A stretch of DNA of 64,000 bases from assembly GCA_017475035.1 (NCBI GenBank), contig JAFVGK010000077.1:1-64000 (forward strand). Direction: 5' to 3'. Under the pieces are notes generated by a model that was not told where the DNA came from, did no database searches, and saw nothing but the letters and a program-made list of their open reading frames with translations. Source of the DNA: Blautia sp. (GTDB lineage Bacteria; Bacillota; Clostridia; Lachnospirales; Lachnospiraceae). Made by a program: the position numbers and the translations under genes. This document shows, piece by piece, positions 35,766-44,645 of the stretch (position 1 is its first letter; every line of letters starts with the position of its first letter).

Positions 35766-35906
35766 GGCCCACCCCGCAAGGGGTTCGGCCATGATGGGAT
35801 GCACCCATGCCCTCACTTTCATTCATGGTAGTGCCAGGCATAGCGGGGCATGGGGGGTTACATTGAAAACGCCCGCTGCGATAGCAGCGTAGCATAGTGG
35901 GATGCT
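35766..35906. ncRNA. Candidate structured region: run of short hairpins
   Basis: Four perfect small hairpins occur in a row: ACCCC-GCAA-GGGGT (GNRA loop on the plus strand), ATGGG-ATGCA-CCCAT, CGCTGC-GATA-GCAGCG (35873-35888) and TAGCAT-AGTGGG-ATGCTA (35889-35906). The middle part (GGTAGTGCCAGGCATAGCGG) is G-rich. I recognise no known RNA family. It could be a small RNA, the 3' end of the recG transcript, or a repeat cluster. Confidence 0.35.
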
Positions 35907-35917
35907 ATCGCCTTCTT

Positions 35918-38026
35918 TTACAGCTCCCAGCCATCCCGGGACAAAAACGCTTCCATTTGTCCGGCAAGCCTTTTATGCTCCGGCGCTTCCAGAAACGGAT
36001 CTTCTTTCAGAAGAGCGTCCGCTTCGGCAGCGGCGCTCTTTGCCAGGTCGGCGTCCCGATAAATATCCGCAATCTGAAACATCAGCTCTCCGCTTTGCCG
36101 GACTCCGAAAAAATCGCCGGGGCCGCGGAGCTTCAGATCCTCATTGGCAAGGAAAAAGCCATCGTTGGAACGCCCGATTAATTCCAGGCGTTTATCCGTC
36201 TCCGAAGCGCCATTCCCCTGAACGAAAATACAATAAGACTGATCCTGTCCTCTGCCTACCCGTCCGCGCAACTGGTGCAGCTGTGCGAGACCAAATCGCT
36301 CGGCGTTTTCAATCATCATAACGACAGCATTCGGCACATTGACTCCGACCTCAATCACCGTCGTGGAAACAAGAACCTGTATTTCCCCTCCGGAGAACCG
36401 CGCCATGATCCTATCCTTTTCCTTAGCCTTCATTCTTCCGTGAAGCACATCGACACAAATGTCTTCGGGCAGCTGAAGGCGAAGGGCAGCCGCGTAATCC
36501 GTGACATTCTCTGCTTCTATTTCATCATTTTCTTCTACCATCGGGCAAATCACATATGCCTGATGCCCCAGGCCAACCTGCTTTGCAATGAAAGCGTACG
36601 CGTTCGGACGCCAGGAGGGATTTACCACGCAGTTTTTGATCGGTATCCTGTTTTTCGGCATCTCATCTATCGCGGAGATATCCAGATCGCCATAAAGGAT
36701 CAACGCAAGCGTTCTCGGGATCGGCGTCGCGCTCATGACAAGGAGATGGGCCGGTCTTTCACGAAACGTAAGGGCATGTCTTTGACGAACCCCAAAGCGG
36801 TGCTGTTCGTCAATCACTGCCAGACCGAGCTCCCTGTACTCTACTCCTTCCTGGATCAAGGCATGGGTTCCCACCACCACAACCATGGTCTGGGACGATA
36901 TTTTTTCAAGAGCTTTTCGTCTCACCGTCCCCTTGACCGAACCTGTCAGAAGGATTATTTCGATATCCTCCCTCCCCAGGCTCCGGAAAAAAGCTTTTAA
37001 ATCCTCATAGTGCTGTACGGCCAGCACTTCCGTCGGTACCATCAGCGCTGCCTGATATCCGTTTAAAATTGTCTGATAAATCGCAAGAAAAGCAATAATC
37101 GTTTTGCCGCTTCCGACATCGCCCTGTACAAGGCGCGCCATCCTGGTATGCGAACACAGATCTGTTTCTATCTCTCCAAACGCATTCTCCTGGGCTTTGG
37201 TGAGACGATAGGGCAAGGCGTCTATTGCCTGCCTTGTCTCCCACATACGCTCCATCGGGTACGCATTCTGTTCCGTTTCGCTTTTCCCTTTCATGATCCG
37301 GATCGCTAAAATAAACAAAAAGAGTTCATCAAAAGCCAGGCGTTTTTTTGCCTGCAAAAGCTCTTCCATTCCCCCCGGGAAATGGATCCCGCAAAGAGCC
37401 CTTTTTAAATCAGTCAAGGACAGCCTCTCCCTCATACTTTCCGGAAGGTAATCAGCGAAAGAGGATTCCGATAACCTGCCAACCTGAATGCCGGGGCTGT
37501 TTTCTGATTCCGTAATAAAAACGCTGTCCAACGCAAGCTTTACCATGCGTCGGACAGTCTTATTGGACAATCCCTTCGTTAACGGATAAACCGGCAGCAG
37601 CCTGCCCTGTACCAAAGCGTACTCATCTATGGTGAACACTTCCGGATGTTCAAAAACAAGCGTTTCTCTTTTTCGAACCGTCTTCCCACGAAAAACATAT
37701 TTACAGCGGGGCTTTAACAGCGCCCTGAGGTAAGGCGTATTGTACCAGATTGCCTCCAGCTTCTGATCCGGTTCTCCAAGAGCCGCCGTAACAATCGTTT
37801 TGCCGCCCCGTGCGGATACATTTACCTTTCCGCGCAGAACAGTTTCGACCGTCTCCAGGGAACCCTCCTTCACTTGCGATGCCGGCACCGGGACTGCATA
37901 GGAAACATACTCGCGGGGATACTGGTGAATCAATTCCGTTACCGTATGAACCCCCGTTTTTTCCAAAAGCTTTTGCGTTTTCTCGCCCAGACCTTTCAGG
38001 CTTTGTAATTCGTCGTTCCTTACCAT
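35918..38026 (-). CDS. recG: ATP-dependent DNA helicase RecG
   Basis: Predicted 702-residue helicase that remodels stalled replication forks and Holliday junctions. An N-terminal wedge/OB domain (about 60-170) precedes the helicase core with VQGDVGSGKT (Walker A), VIDEQHRFGVRQR (DExH motif), MSATPIPRT and HGRMKAKEKD, then VIEVGVNVPNA and QLRGRVGRG. The start at 38026 gives a normal length. It lies downstream of fakA, as in Bacillus-type gene order. Confidence 0.95.
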   Translation of the reverse strand: MVRNDELQSLKGLGEKTQKLLEKTGVHTVTELIHQYPREYVSYAVPVPASQVKEGSLETVETVLRGKVNVSARGGKTIVTAALGEPDQKLEAIWYNTPYLRALLKPRCKYVFRGKTVRKRETLVFEHPEVFTIDEYALVQGRLLPVYPLTKGLSNKTVRRMVKLALDSVFITESENSPGIQVGRLSESSFADYLPESMRERLSLTDLKRALCGIHFPGGMEELLQAKKRLAFDELFLFILAIRIMKGKSETEQNAYPMERMWETRQAIDALPYRLTKAQENAFGEIETDLCSHTRMARLVQGDVGSGKTIIAFLAIYQTILNGYQAALMVPTEVLAVQHYEDLKAFFRSLGREDIEIILLTGSVKGTVRRKALEKISSQTMVVVVGTHALIQEGVEYRELGLAVIDEQHRFGVRQRHALTFRERPAHLLVMSATPIPRTLALILYGDLDISAIDEMPKNRIPIKNCVVNPSWRPNAYAFIAKQVGLGHQAYVICPMVEENDEIEAENVTDYAAALRLQLPEDICVDVLHGRMKAKEKDRIMARFSGGEIQVLVSTTVIEVGVNVPNAVVMMIENAERFGLAQLHQLRGRVGRGQDQSYCIFVQGNGASETDKRLELIGRSNDGFFLANEDLKLRGPGDFFGVRQSGELMFQIADIYRDADLAKSAAAEADALLKEDPFLEAPEHKRLAGQMEAFLSRDGWEL

Positions 38027-38059
38027 CCGATCACCATCCGTTTATCACAACCATAAAAA

Positions 38060-38158
38060 GGTTTTCTGCAGCTGTTCCGCCCGGGCTGACAGCCGCGTTT
38101 TACCGCCATAAAAGATTTCTGCATGACCGCGCCGACCGACACAGCCATGCAGAAAACC
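38060..38158 (-). terminator. Pair of mutually exclusive hairpins between fakA and recG
   Basis: On the minus strand one arm, GGTTTTCTGCATG, can pair with either of two downstream arms. The near one is CATGCAGAAA (38116-38125), followed by TCTTTTATGG. The far one is TGCAGAAAACC (38060-38070), followed by TTTTTATGG. Each looks like a weak terminator for fakA, and only one can form at a time. Confidence 0.55.
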
Positions 38159-38166
38159 GACATTCA

Positions 38167-39858
38167 TTATTCAACAGAAATAATATAATAGTAGACCGGC
38201 TGTCCGCCCGGATTAAACTCAATCTCACAATCCGGGTACATTTCCTCCAGCTTCTTGTTCAGCTGGTCGGATGCCTCCTGGGAAATATCCATCCCTGTGT
38301 AAACACTGATAACTTCGCTTTCATCATCCATCATGGCGGAAACCGTTTCAATGGCGGTAAGATTAATGTCTTTCCCTACGGCAAGGATCCCATGATCCCC
38401 GATCCCCATAAAGTCTCCCTCATGAATCTCTTTTTCATTGAGGCGGGTATCCCGGACCGCATACGTGACCTGGCCTGTTTTTACCGTTTTGAGAGCGTCT
38501 GTCATAATCGTCAGATTCTCCTCGGGACTCTTTTCCGGCACATAGCCGATGATGGCTGTTATACCCTGCGGTACGGTTTTGGAAGGAATCACGATAATTT
38601 TCTTGTCCGTCGTCAGATCTCTTGCCTGGTTCGCCGCAAGAATAATATTGCTGTTGTTCGGCAAAATGAAAATCGTCTCGGCATTTACCCTTGCGATTGC
38701 CTCCAACATATCCTCTGTCGAGGGATTCATGGTTTGTCCGCCCTCAATCAGACAGTCAACGCCGAGATCTTTAAAAATATCGCCCAGTCCTTCTCCCACC
38801 GAAACGCTGATAAATCCAACCGGCTTACGGTTTTCATCTTTCGCTGCTTCCTCCCGCAGACGATCCGCCTCCGCCTGTTCCTTTGCCAGCTTTTCCGCAT
38901 CCTTTATCAGCTTCTCCTGATGTTCTTCCCGCATATTATCAATCTTCATACGCGAAAGAGCGCCATAAGTCAGAGCTTTTTCAAAGGCTTGTCCTGGATG
39001 GTTGGTATGTACATGTACCTTCACGATCTCATCATCGGCAACCAAAACAATAGAATCACCGATCCCGTTCAAAAAGCTTTTAAAAGAGTGCAGCTCCTCG
39101 TCCGGCATCGGATTGTTCAAAAGAATAATGAACTCTGTGCAGTATCCGAATTCTATATCTGACTCCGCCTGCTCGGAAATCCTGGTTACCTTTGGGCCGG
39201 ATGTACTCTTGACAAACTCTGTGTAATCAATCACTTTGCCAAGGTATCCGTCAATAATGCCGCGGAATACTTCTACCAGGCCCTGCCCGCCGGAGTCCAC
39301 GACTCCCGCTTCCTTTAATACCGGCAGCATGTCCGGAGTCTTTGCAAGGGTCTGTTCCGCATGTTCCATGATATCACGGAAGAAAAGCTCAAGGCTGTTT
39401 GCGTCCTCACAAATCTCACTTGCCTTTTCCGCCGCCTCCCTGGCAACAGTCAGAATCGTTCCTTCTTTGGGCTTCATAACCGCCTTATAGGCAGTTTCGA
39501 CAGCCTTATCCATAGCTTCCGCAATCAGGGTGGCATCCAGTCTGTCATGACTCTGTACAGACCTGGTAAAGCCTCGAAGCAGCTGTGACAGGATCACGCC
39601 GGAATTTCCTCTGGCTCCACGCAGGGATCCGGAAGAAATCGCCTTGCATAAGGACTCCATATCCATCTGCTCACCCAATGCGCTGACCTCGGAAGCCGCC
39701 GAAAGGATCGTGAGCGTCATGTTTGTTCCCGTGTCTCCGTCCGGAACCGGAAACACATTCAGCTCATTAATCCACTCCTTCTTCGCCTCAAGATTTTTAG
39801 CTCCTGCCAGAAACATCCTGGCCAGGACAGCCGCATCTATGGTCTGTCTATTTTCCAC
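38167..39858 (-). CDS. fakA: DAK2-domain fatty acid kinase subunit (FakA/YloV)
   Basis: Predicted 563-residue protein. The N-terminal DhaL-like kinase domain (residues 1-200) shows NVFPVPDGDTGTNM and SLRGARGNSGVILSQ, the nucleotide and metal site; a charged linker with KLAKEQAEADRLREEA lies near 330. The C-terminal half binds the partner. In Firmicutes FakA works with a FakB lipid-binding protein to phosphorylate free fatty acids; no fakB is in the window. AGGAGGAAG precedes the ATG. It lies 16 bases after asp23. Confidence 0.9.
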   Translation of the reverse strand: MENRQTIDAAVLARMFLAGAKNLEAKKEWINELNVFPVPDGDTGTNMTLTILSAASEVSALGEQMDMESLCKAISSGSLRGARGNSGVILSQLLRGFTRSVQSHDRLDATLIAEAMDKAVETAYKAVMKPKEGTILTVAREAAEKASEICEDANSLELFFRDIMEHAEQTLAKTPDMLPVLKEAGVVDSGGQGLVEVFRGIIDGYLGKVIDYTEFVKSTSGPKVTRISEQAESDIEFGYCTEFIILLNNPMPDEELHSFKSFLNGIGDSIVLVADDEIVKVHVHTNHPGQAFEKALTYGALSRMKIDNMREEHQEKLIKDAEKLAKEQAEADRLREEAAKDENRKPVGFISVSVGEGLGDIFKDLGVDCLIEGGQTMNPSTEDMLEAIARVNAETIFILPNNSNIILAANQARDLTTDKKIIVIPSKTVPQGITAIIGYVPEKSPEENLTIMTDALKTVKTGQVTYAVRDTRLNEKEIHEGDFMGIGDHGILAVGKDINLTAIETVSAMMDDESEVISVYTGMDISQEASDQLNKKLEEMYPDCEIEFNPGGQPVYYYIISVE

Positions 39859-39874
39859 TTGCTTCCTCCTAACG

Positions 39875-40234
39875 TTAATCTATCGCCCTGACACCTTCAA
39901 TATAAATGTCAAGCTTCTCGATCTCCATTCCGGTAAAATCTTCAACTTTGTATTTCACACTGCTGAACAGATTGTCCGCAACGGCTGAGATATTGGTGCC
40001 GTAAGCTACAATCACATGAAAATCCAGTTGAATTTTATTATCCTTTGTGATACGTACCGTAATGCCGTGTTTTAAGCTGTCCCTGCGCAGAAGCTTTACC
40101 AGACCGTCTCTCATGCTCACAGCTGCCATACCAACGATGCCAAAACATTCTACGGCAACGGATCCGGCATAGGTGGAAATCACATCCGTATCTATCGTGA
40201 TTTGTCCTATTCCGGAATCAATACGTCCATTCAT
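39875..40234 (-). CDS. Asp23/Gls24 family protein (YloU-like)
   Basis: Predicted 119-residue protein of the alkaline-shock family. The pattern GQITIDTDVISTYAGSVAVE ... GIVGMA and the RDSLKHGITVRI ... VIVAYGTNI region match YloU, encoded beside fakA in many Firmicutes. The ATG at 40234 follows GGAGGCAGAG. First gene of the asp23-fakA-recG unit and divergent from rpmB. Its leader has two hairpins (40276-40294 and 40311-40339). Confidence 0.88.
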   Translation of the reverse strand: MNGRIDSGIGQITIDTDVISTYAGSVAVECFGIVGMAAVSMRDGLVKLLRRDSLKHGITVRITKDNKIQLDFHVIVAYGTNISAVADNLFSSVKYKVEDFTGMEIEKLDIYIEGVRAID

Positions 40235-40310
40235 ATGCTCTGCCTCCATTTCTAAACCAGATATATAAGGAAACGCCGCAGACAAAACGTGCGGACTGCA
40301 AAGGATTTTT

Positions 40311-40339
40311 CCCCTGCAGGCATTTTCCATTTGCAGGGG
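40311..40339 (-). other. Leader hairpin of asp23
   Basis: CCCCTGCA pairs with TTGCAGGGG across a 12-base loop. A smaller hairpin, CCGCA with TGCGG, lies at 40276-40294. Both are in the likely 5' leader of asp23. No U-run follows on the minus strand. Confidence 0.4.
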
Positions 40340-40409
40340 GCGCCAAAAAGGCAGTACCGATTATACAATGTTTCTTGAAAAAAGGGAATATAATTTTTTC
40401 ATTTTTTAC

Positions 40410-40438
40410 TTGCAAAAGGACTTTTCATCTGTTAAAAT
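40410..40438 (+). promoter_or_regulatory. Promoter of rpmB
   Basis: TTGCAA (40410-40415) and TAAAAT (40433-40438) are spaced by 17 bases. The rpmB start codon follows 38 bases later. Confidence 0.7.
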
Positions 40439-40475
40439 ATACGCTGTTGAGAAAATGAAGCGAGGAGGTGCAATC

Positions 40476-40661
40476 ATGGCCAAGTGCGCAATCTGTGAAA
40501 AAGGCGCTCATTTCGGAAACAACGTGAGCCATTCCCATAGAAGGTCCAACAGGATGTGGAAGTCCAATATCAAGTCTGTCAAAGTAAAGACGGAAGGCGG
40601 CTCCAGAAAGATGTATATCTGTACATCATGCCTGCGCTCCGGTCTGGTCGAAAGAGCGTAA
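40476..40661 (+). CDS. rpmB: 50S ribosomal protein L28
   Basis: Predicted 61-residue ribosomal protein of the large subunit. The start MAKCAICEKG and the later YICTSCLRSG give two CxxC pairs, the zinc-binding (C+) form of L28. The ATG at 40476 follows GAGGAGGTG. It is a single-gene unit with its own promoter and terminator. The divergent arrangement with yloU-fakA-recG is typical of Firmicutes. Confidence 0.95.
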   Translation: MAKCAICEKGAHFGNNVSHSHRRSNRMWKSNIKSVKVKTEGGSRKMYICTSCLRSGLVERA

Positions 40662-40743
40662 GTTCTTCAGCCGGTCTGTATCGTTTTTCCGTTTTTTTCT
40701 GTGTGGGTGTTATCGGACAGGCGATATATACGGATATGGGATG

Positions 40744-40778
40744 AAACCCTTGTCAGTTATGACAAGGGTTGTTTTTTT
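40744..40778 (+). terminator. Terminator of rpmB
   Basis: AACCCTTGTCA and TGACAAGGGTT form an 11-base perfect stem with a GTTA loop, followed by GTTTTTTT. Confidence 0.9.
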
Positions 40779-40877
40779 GCCGTTTTTCTTTTTTCCACAG
40801 GATCAAAGCTCCCGATCCCGGCTTAGGATTGAGTCAGAAATTGCTGTCCAGGATTACCTGTCTTTTTGTCCTGTTCC

Positions 40878-41249
40878 TTATGTCTCTTCAGGCTCTTCCG
40901 CGCCGTCTGCGCGCCAGGCCGAAAATTTATTGACAAGATCCGGTACCAGATCCAATACCTTCGTAATGCCGTCCTGGTTTTTAATGCTGACAACCTTTGT
41001 GGTACCGTTAGAGATAATCAGTACCGCACAGGGTGACATTTTGCCTCCGGCTCCGCCCCCGTCAGATTCCTTGTTCTCCTCTGCGGCAAAAGCTCCGGCC
41101 CCCATCCCGAAAGAGACGTCAGCCAGAGGAATAATAATCGTATCGCCGACGTGGATCGGTTCTCCGACAACTGTTTTTGCGGCAATAAATTTATCCATCC
41201 CGGCAAACAAAGTGCTTACGGTATCACCAAAATTCTTTTTTTCCTCCAT
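40878..41249 (-). CDS. GerW family sporulation protein (YtfJ)
   Basis: Predicted 123-residue protein. GEPIHVGDTIIIPLADVSFG and the glycine-rich GGGAGGKMSPCAVLII match the GerW/YtfJ family, needed in Bacillus for normal germination response. The next gene upstream is DUF2953, as in Bacillus (ytfI-ytfJ). It suggests a spore-forming lineage but does not prove sporulation. GAGAGGTAGG precedes the ATG. Confidence 0.88.
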   Translation of the reverse strand: MEEKKNFGDTVSTLFAGMDKFIAAKTVVGEPIHVGDTIIIPLADVSFGMGAGAFAAEENKESDGGGAGGKMSPCAVLIISNGTTKVVSIKNQDGITKVLDLVPDLVNKFSAWRADGAEEPEET

Positions 41250-41252
41250 AAC

Positions 41253-42074
41253 CTACCTCTCTTCTTTCCAGGCTTTCCACAAACGCCTCGTCTGACGATG
41301 AAGCACCATCCGGAGCACTTCTGCCAGAATCCCGAAAAGAAAAATCCTTCCTCCGACTTTGCCATCAATGGAAAAATGATTTTCTTCCTGAAAAGAATAT
41401 CGAACCGACAATCTGTTTTGATGCAAAGGAAGCAGGATCCCCAGTACGCCAAGCAGCATCCCCGTAACAGCCGGATCAGCGGCAGAGAAAAAAACCTCAC
41501 CGTCCACTCTGCGAAGTCCGGCTTTTTTTCTCAGTCTGCAGATACAGTTCCGGATCACCTGCCTTCCCTCAAGATACTCATCGCTCCGCAGCAACAGCCA
41601 TATCCGTCCTGCCCTTTTTCTGCTTTTTGTATTTTTTCTGTTTTTTTCTCCTTTGATCGTTTTTCCGGTCTCTCCCGGTGCCGCTTCCTCTTTGAAGGAT
41701 CCGGCAGGCTGACGGGTCTGTTCAGAATACTGACCGGTTCCTTCCGGTTTCCTTCTCTTTTCTGCTCTTTTCCCCGGCCTTTTTTTCAAACCTTCCCGGT
41801 AATTTTTCAGAGAATCGATCGGCAGAAAGCAAAGCCATAAACGCCAGCTGAACTTTTTTCTTTCATACCTGACAGAAAAGCAAAAAAATCTCCAAAGGAT
41901 CTGTCCCTGAAATGAAAGAAAAATCTCATCAAGCCTTTTGCTGTCAGCCAGAAGCTTCGCCTCATATCGTAAAGGGAATAAAAGGACGCATATCACAAAA
42001 GCCAGGAAAAAAACCAACACCGCAATCAGGACAATCGTGATGCCAACACCTGCCTTTATCAAATATGCCAACAT
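41253..42074 (-). CDS. DUF2953 membrane-anchored protein
   Basis: Predicted 273-residue protein. One N-terminal membrane helix (residues 8-32) leads to a basic, K/R-rich middle (residues about 90-150). The C-terminal DUF2953 region begins near VFFSAADPAVTGMLLGVLG. Role unknown; conserved beside gerW/ytfJ. The ATG at 42074 follows GAGGAGGCAG. It ends three bases before gerW. Confidence 0.75.
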   Translation of the reverse strand: MLAYLIKAGVGITIVLIAVLVFFLAFVICVLLFPLRYEAKLLADSKRLDEIFLSFQGQILWRFFCFSVRYERKKFSWRLWLCFLPIDSLKNYREGLKKRPGKRAEKRRKPEGTGQYSEQTRQPAGSFKEEAAPGETGKTIKGEKNRKNTKSRKRAGRIWLLLRSDEYLEGRQVIRNCICRLRKKAGLRRVDGEVFFSAADPAVTGMLLGVLGILLPLHQNRLSVRYSFQEENHFSIDGKVGGRIFLFGILAEVLRMVLHRQTRRLWKAWKEER

Positions 42075-42105
42075 CTGCCTCCTCGCTCTTTCATTGTTTT
42101 CAGGT

Positions 42106-42459
42106 TCACTGTGAAAAATCCGGGGACCAGCTCCGCCTGTTTTTCAAAAACAAGTCTACGCGATAATCGCTCCTTTGACGATATGTTTCTTCAAGGATCC
42201 GGAGAATGAGCCGGATCGCGCGTTCCTTGCCGATCGCCATACCGACCACCGGCTGACACCTGTCAAGAAACAGCTCCTGCCGTAAAAAAATGCTGGAGAA
42301 AATCTCCAGCATATTTCCCGGAGTGGCAGACAAAGTGACCAGATAAAGCCGTCTCTCGTAATCGCCCCGTCGAAGCTTCTTTTTTATCCGGTCCGGATCC
42401 TTCACCGACTCATCCACATAAACCTTCTCTCCCCACGCAAGGCTCACCGTTTCCCCCAT
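42106..42459 (-). CDS. Hypothetical protein, 117 residues
   Basis: I do not recognise a family. It is a soluble, basic protein with no signal peptide or membrane helix, predicted mixed alpha/beta, with GKERAIRLILRILEETYRQR as a likely amphipathic helix. It overlaps the Nudix gene by 16 bases and has AGGAAA before its ATG, so it is translationally coupled and probably real. Confidence 0.6.
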   Translation of the reverse strand: MGETVSLAWGEKVYVDESVKDPDRIKKKLRRGDYERRLYLVTLSATPGNMLEIFSSIFLRQELFLDRCQPVVGMAIGKERAIRLILRILEETYRQRSDYRVDLFLKNRRSWSPDFSQ

Positions 42460-42887
42460 TTTCCTGCGTAACGAAGATCCTGATACTCTTGATACGCCTT
42501 CTCAACAATCTGCTTTTCATTTGCGAACCTGAGCAAATGATATACCTCATGAAATTTATAATATCCTGAGTCCACAAAGTACTCTTCTCTCTGCGGTCTG
42601 CTGTGATAATTATCTGCCGTCATCAGATACCAATGTACCTCTTTGTTTACGATTCCCTCCGGTACGGAAAAACTGTACTGGCTTTTTCCAAGATACTTCA
42701 CTATGGTAGCTTTTACATCGGCCTCCTCCTTGACCTCCCGCAAGGCCGTCTGTTCAAAGACCTCCCCACTCTCCACTGTCCCTTTTGGAAGCACCCATCC
42801 TTCATAACGGTTTCTGTAAGATTTAAAAAGCGCCAATATCTTACCCCGATGAATTACCACACCGCCACAGCTTGTTGCTTCAATCAT
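42444..42887 (-). CDS. Nudix hydrolase
   Basis: Predicted 147-residue pyrophosphohydrolase acting on nucleoside diphosphate-linked compounds. The Nudix box reads GTVESGEVFEQTALREVKEE followed by ADV, so the late box glycine is aspartate. The ATG at 42887 follows GGAGGATTGC, giving the usual short N-terminus; the open upstream part is not needed. Substrate cannot be read from sequence. First gene of a four-gene unit ending at gerW. Confidence 0.85.
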   Translation of the reverse strand: MIEATSCGGVVIHRGKILALFKSYRNRYEGWVLPKGTVESGEVFEQTALREVKEEADVKATIVKYLGKSQYSFSVPEGIVNKEVHWYLMTADNYHSRPQREEYFVDSGYYKFHEVYHLLRFANEKQIVEKAYQEYQDLRYAGKWGKR

Positions 42888-42929
42888 TCTGCAATCCTCC
42901 TGTATGCGCGTGTTCTTTCTCTGAAGGAT

Positions 42930-42958
42930 AGTATACTCCATTTTTATCGTGACGTAAA
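42930..42958 (-). promoter_or_regulatory. Promoter of the Nudix-gerW unit
   Basis: On the minus strand TTTACG (42953-42958) lies 17 bases before TATACT (42930-42935), about 40 bases from the Nudix start. Confidence 0.6.
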
Positions 42959-43160
42959 CCTTTTTAACCTTTTTCATGAATTCGTATTTCAGAAATCCAA
43001 TTCGATTCTGCCGCTTATTCGAAGGAACAATAAAGAAATACCTTTCACCTTTTGTCCGTCTGAATTTCCGTACGCCACGCTGCCGCCGGTCGTCGCTGTA
43101 CCGCATCAGGCATGATTTCCGGATGCGGTGCAGCTCAGAAAAGCTGTCAGGTCATCCGGC

Positions 43161-44645
43161 TTACCCGTAATAATATGCGTCAAAGATCTGTCCCGCGATA
43201 GGTACCGCGCTTTCGCTTCCGGCGCCTCCTCCTTCCACAATGACCGCAACCACCAGATCCGGGTCATCCGTATTGCAATAGCCGACAAACCAGGAGTGGC
43301 TGTCCCCTTCTTCATTGTACTCCGCGGAACCTGTCTTTCCTGCTGCCGTATAACCGTTCCAGTTCAGAGACAAAGCCGTTCCCGAAGTCACAACCTCCTC
43401 CATCAGTCTCTGCAGAATCTTTGCTTCGGACCGGCTCATGAGAATAGTATTCTGAGATGGCTCATAAGTTTTCACGGTCTGACCGTCCGAAGTCACCACG
43501 CGGTCAATCAGGCTTGGGCGCATCAGGACGCCGTTATTTGCTACCGCGCACGTAATCATAGCCATGTGCAGAGGCGAGACCAGGGTGTCGCCCTGACCGA
43601 TCGCAGTCTGCATCACCAGAGAGATTCTGGAGGCTTTTGTTAAAGAAAAAGTACTCTTCCGATAAGAGGAGAAGGGAAGGTCTTTATTAAACAAAAGCGA
43701 TTCCGCGGTCTCCCTCAGACTCTGAGCCCCGAGCTGCACGCCGATCTGGGCAAAGGCACAATTGCAGGAATTGGCAAAGGCTCTGGTAAAATCTTCCTCT
43801 CCATGGGCGGAATGGCCATAGCAATGAATCGTATAATCATCCATGCTGACCTCCCCATTGCACCAGAAAGTAAAGCCGTCAAAATTTCCCTTCCTGCGAT
43901 AATAATCCAGCGCCGTTACCATCTTAAATATGGAACCGGGCGGATACGCCCCGTCTGTCACACGGTTCAACAGCCGGGAATCATTTTCATCCTCCACCAT
44001 ATATTGCCAGTCATAGACAATATCATTGGGGTCAAAATCCGGCTTGCTGACCATTGCGAGGATCCGTCCGGTCTTCGGCTCCATAGCCAGGATCGCTCCC
44101 CGGTTTTCCCCCAGCGCATAATAGGCCGTCGTCTGCAGAGAGGTATCCAGTGAAGTGACGACATCATCCCCCTTGTTTTTGACACCCGACGCCTCATTTC
44201 TGATCTGATCCAGAAAATATTCATGAGAACGTAAAAGCAGGAAATTGGCTTCCGCCTCCAAACCGCTCTTTCCGTTTGAATCATACCCCACCACATGGGC
44301 AAATATATTCCCGTAAGGATAATTCCTGTATGTCCCGCCTTCCCAGTCATCCAAAGACTCAGCCAGAACCTGGCCGTCTGAGGAAAGAATTCTGCCCCGT
44401 ACGACACGGTCCGCAAAGGAGTCCTGTCTTGTATTGTAAGGACTGTTGATGAACTCTTCGCTTTGCATCACCTGAAAATAAATCAGGTAACAGACCATTG
44501 CGACAAAAATCATGACAAAAAAACCGGCAACCAGGGTATATTCCCTGTTCCTGTCACTACCTTTTCGTTTTTTGCCGGAGGGCTGCCTGTATGGGATGTT
44601 TTTGTCTGAAGGCTGCCTCTCTTCGTAATCTCTCAATTTCCTCAT
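43161..44645 (-). CDS. pbpA: Penicillin-binding protein transpeptidase (PbpA-like)
   Basis: Predicted 494-residue membrane-anchored peptidoglycan transpeptidase. One N-terminal helix (about 38-58) is followed by a dimerisation part and the catalytic domain: YPPGSIFK (active serine S238, K241), SCN (293-295) and AGKTGSAEY (KTG 437-439). The second of two close ATGs (44645) has the right distance to GGGAGG. It overlaps the upstream FtsW/RodA gene by 89 bases; the two act as a glycan polymerase and crosslinker pair. Confidence 0.9.
   Translation of the reverse strand: MRKLRDYEERQPSDKNIPYRQPSGKKRKGSDRNREYTLVAGFFVMIFVAMVCYLIYFQVMQSEEFINSPYNTRQDSFADRVVRGRILSSDGQVLAESLDDWEGGTYRNYPYGNIFAHVVGYDSNGKSGLEAEANFLLLRSHEYFLDQIRNEASGVKNKGDDVVTSLDTSLQTTAYYALGENRGAILAMEPKTGRILAMVSKPDFDPNDIVYDWQYMVEDENDSRLLNRVTDGAYPPGSIFKMVTALDYYRRKGNFDGFTFWCNGEVSMDDYTIHCYGHSAHGEEDFTRAFANSCNCAFAQIGVQLGAQSLRETAESLLFNKDLPFSSYRKSTFSLTKASRISLVMQTAIGQGDTLVSPLHMAMITCAVANNGVLMRPSLIDRVVTSDGQTVKTYEPSQNTILMSRSEAKILQRLMEEVVTSGTALSLNWNGYTAAGKTGSAEYNEEGDSHSWFVGYCNTDDPDLVVAVIVEGGGAGSESAVPIAGQIFDAYYYG

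Larger units (their letters stand above)
35555..35917. other. Gene-free stretch between mgsA and recG
   Basis: It holds the mgsA promoter (35661-35689) and a run of short hairpins (35766-35906) after the recG stop. I see no coding frame with a ribosome site. Confidence 0.7.

Noticed and set aside
37810-39162. 450-codon open frame on the plus strand
   Set aside because: It is antisense to recG and fakA, which have complete family motifs; no ribosome site and biased, implausible composition.
43100-43129. Terminator-like hairpin ACCGCATC/GATGCGGT after pbpA
   Set aside because: The stem is good but no U-run follows on the minus strand, so it is not listed as a terminator; its role is unclear.
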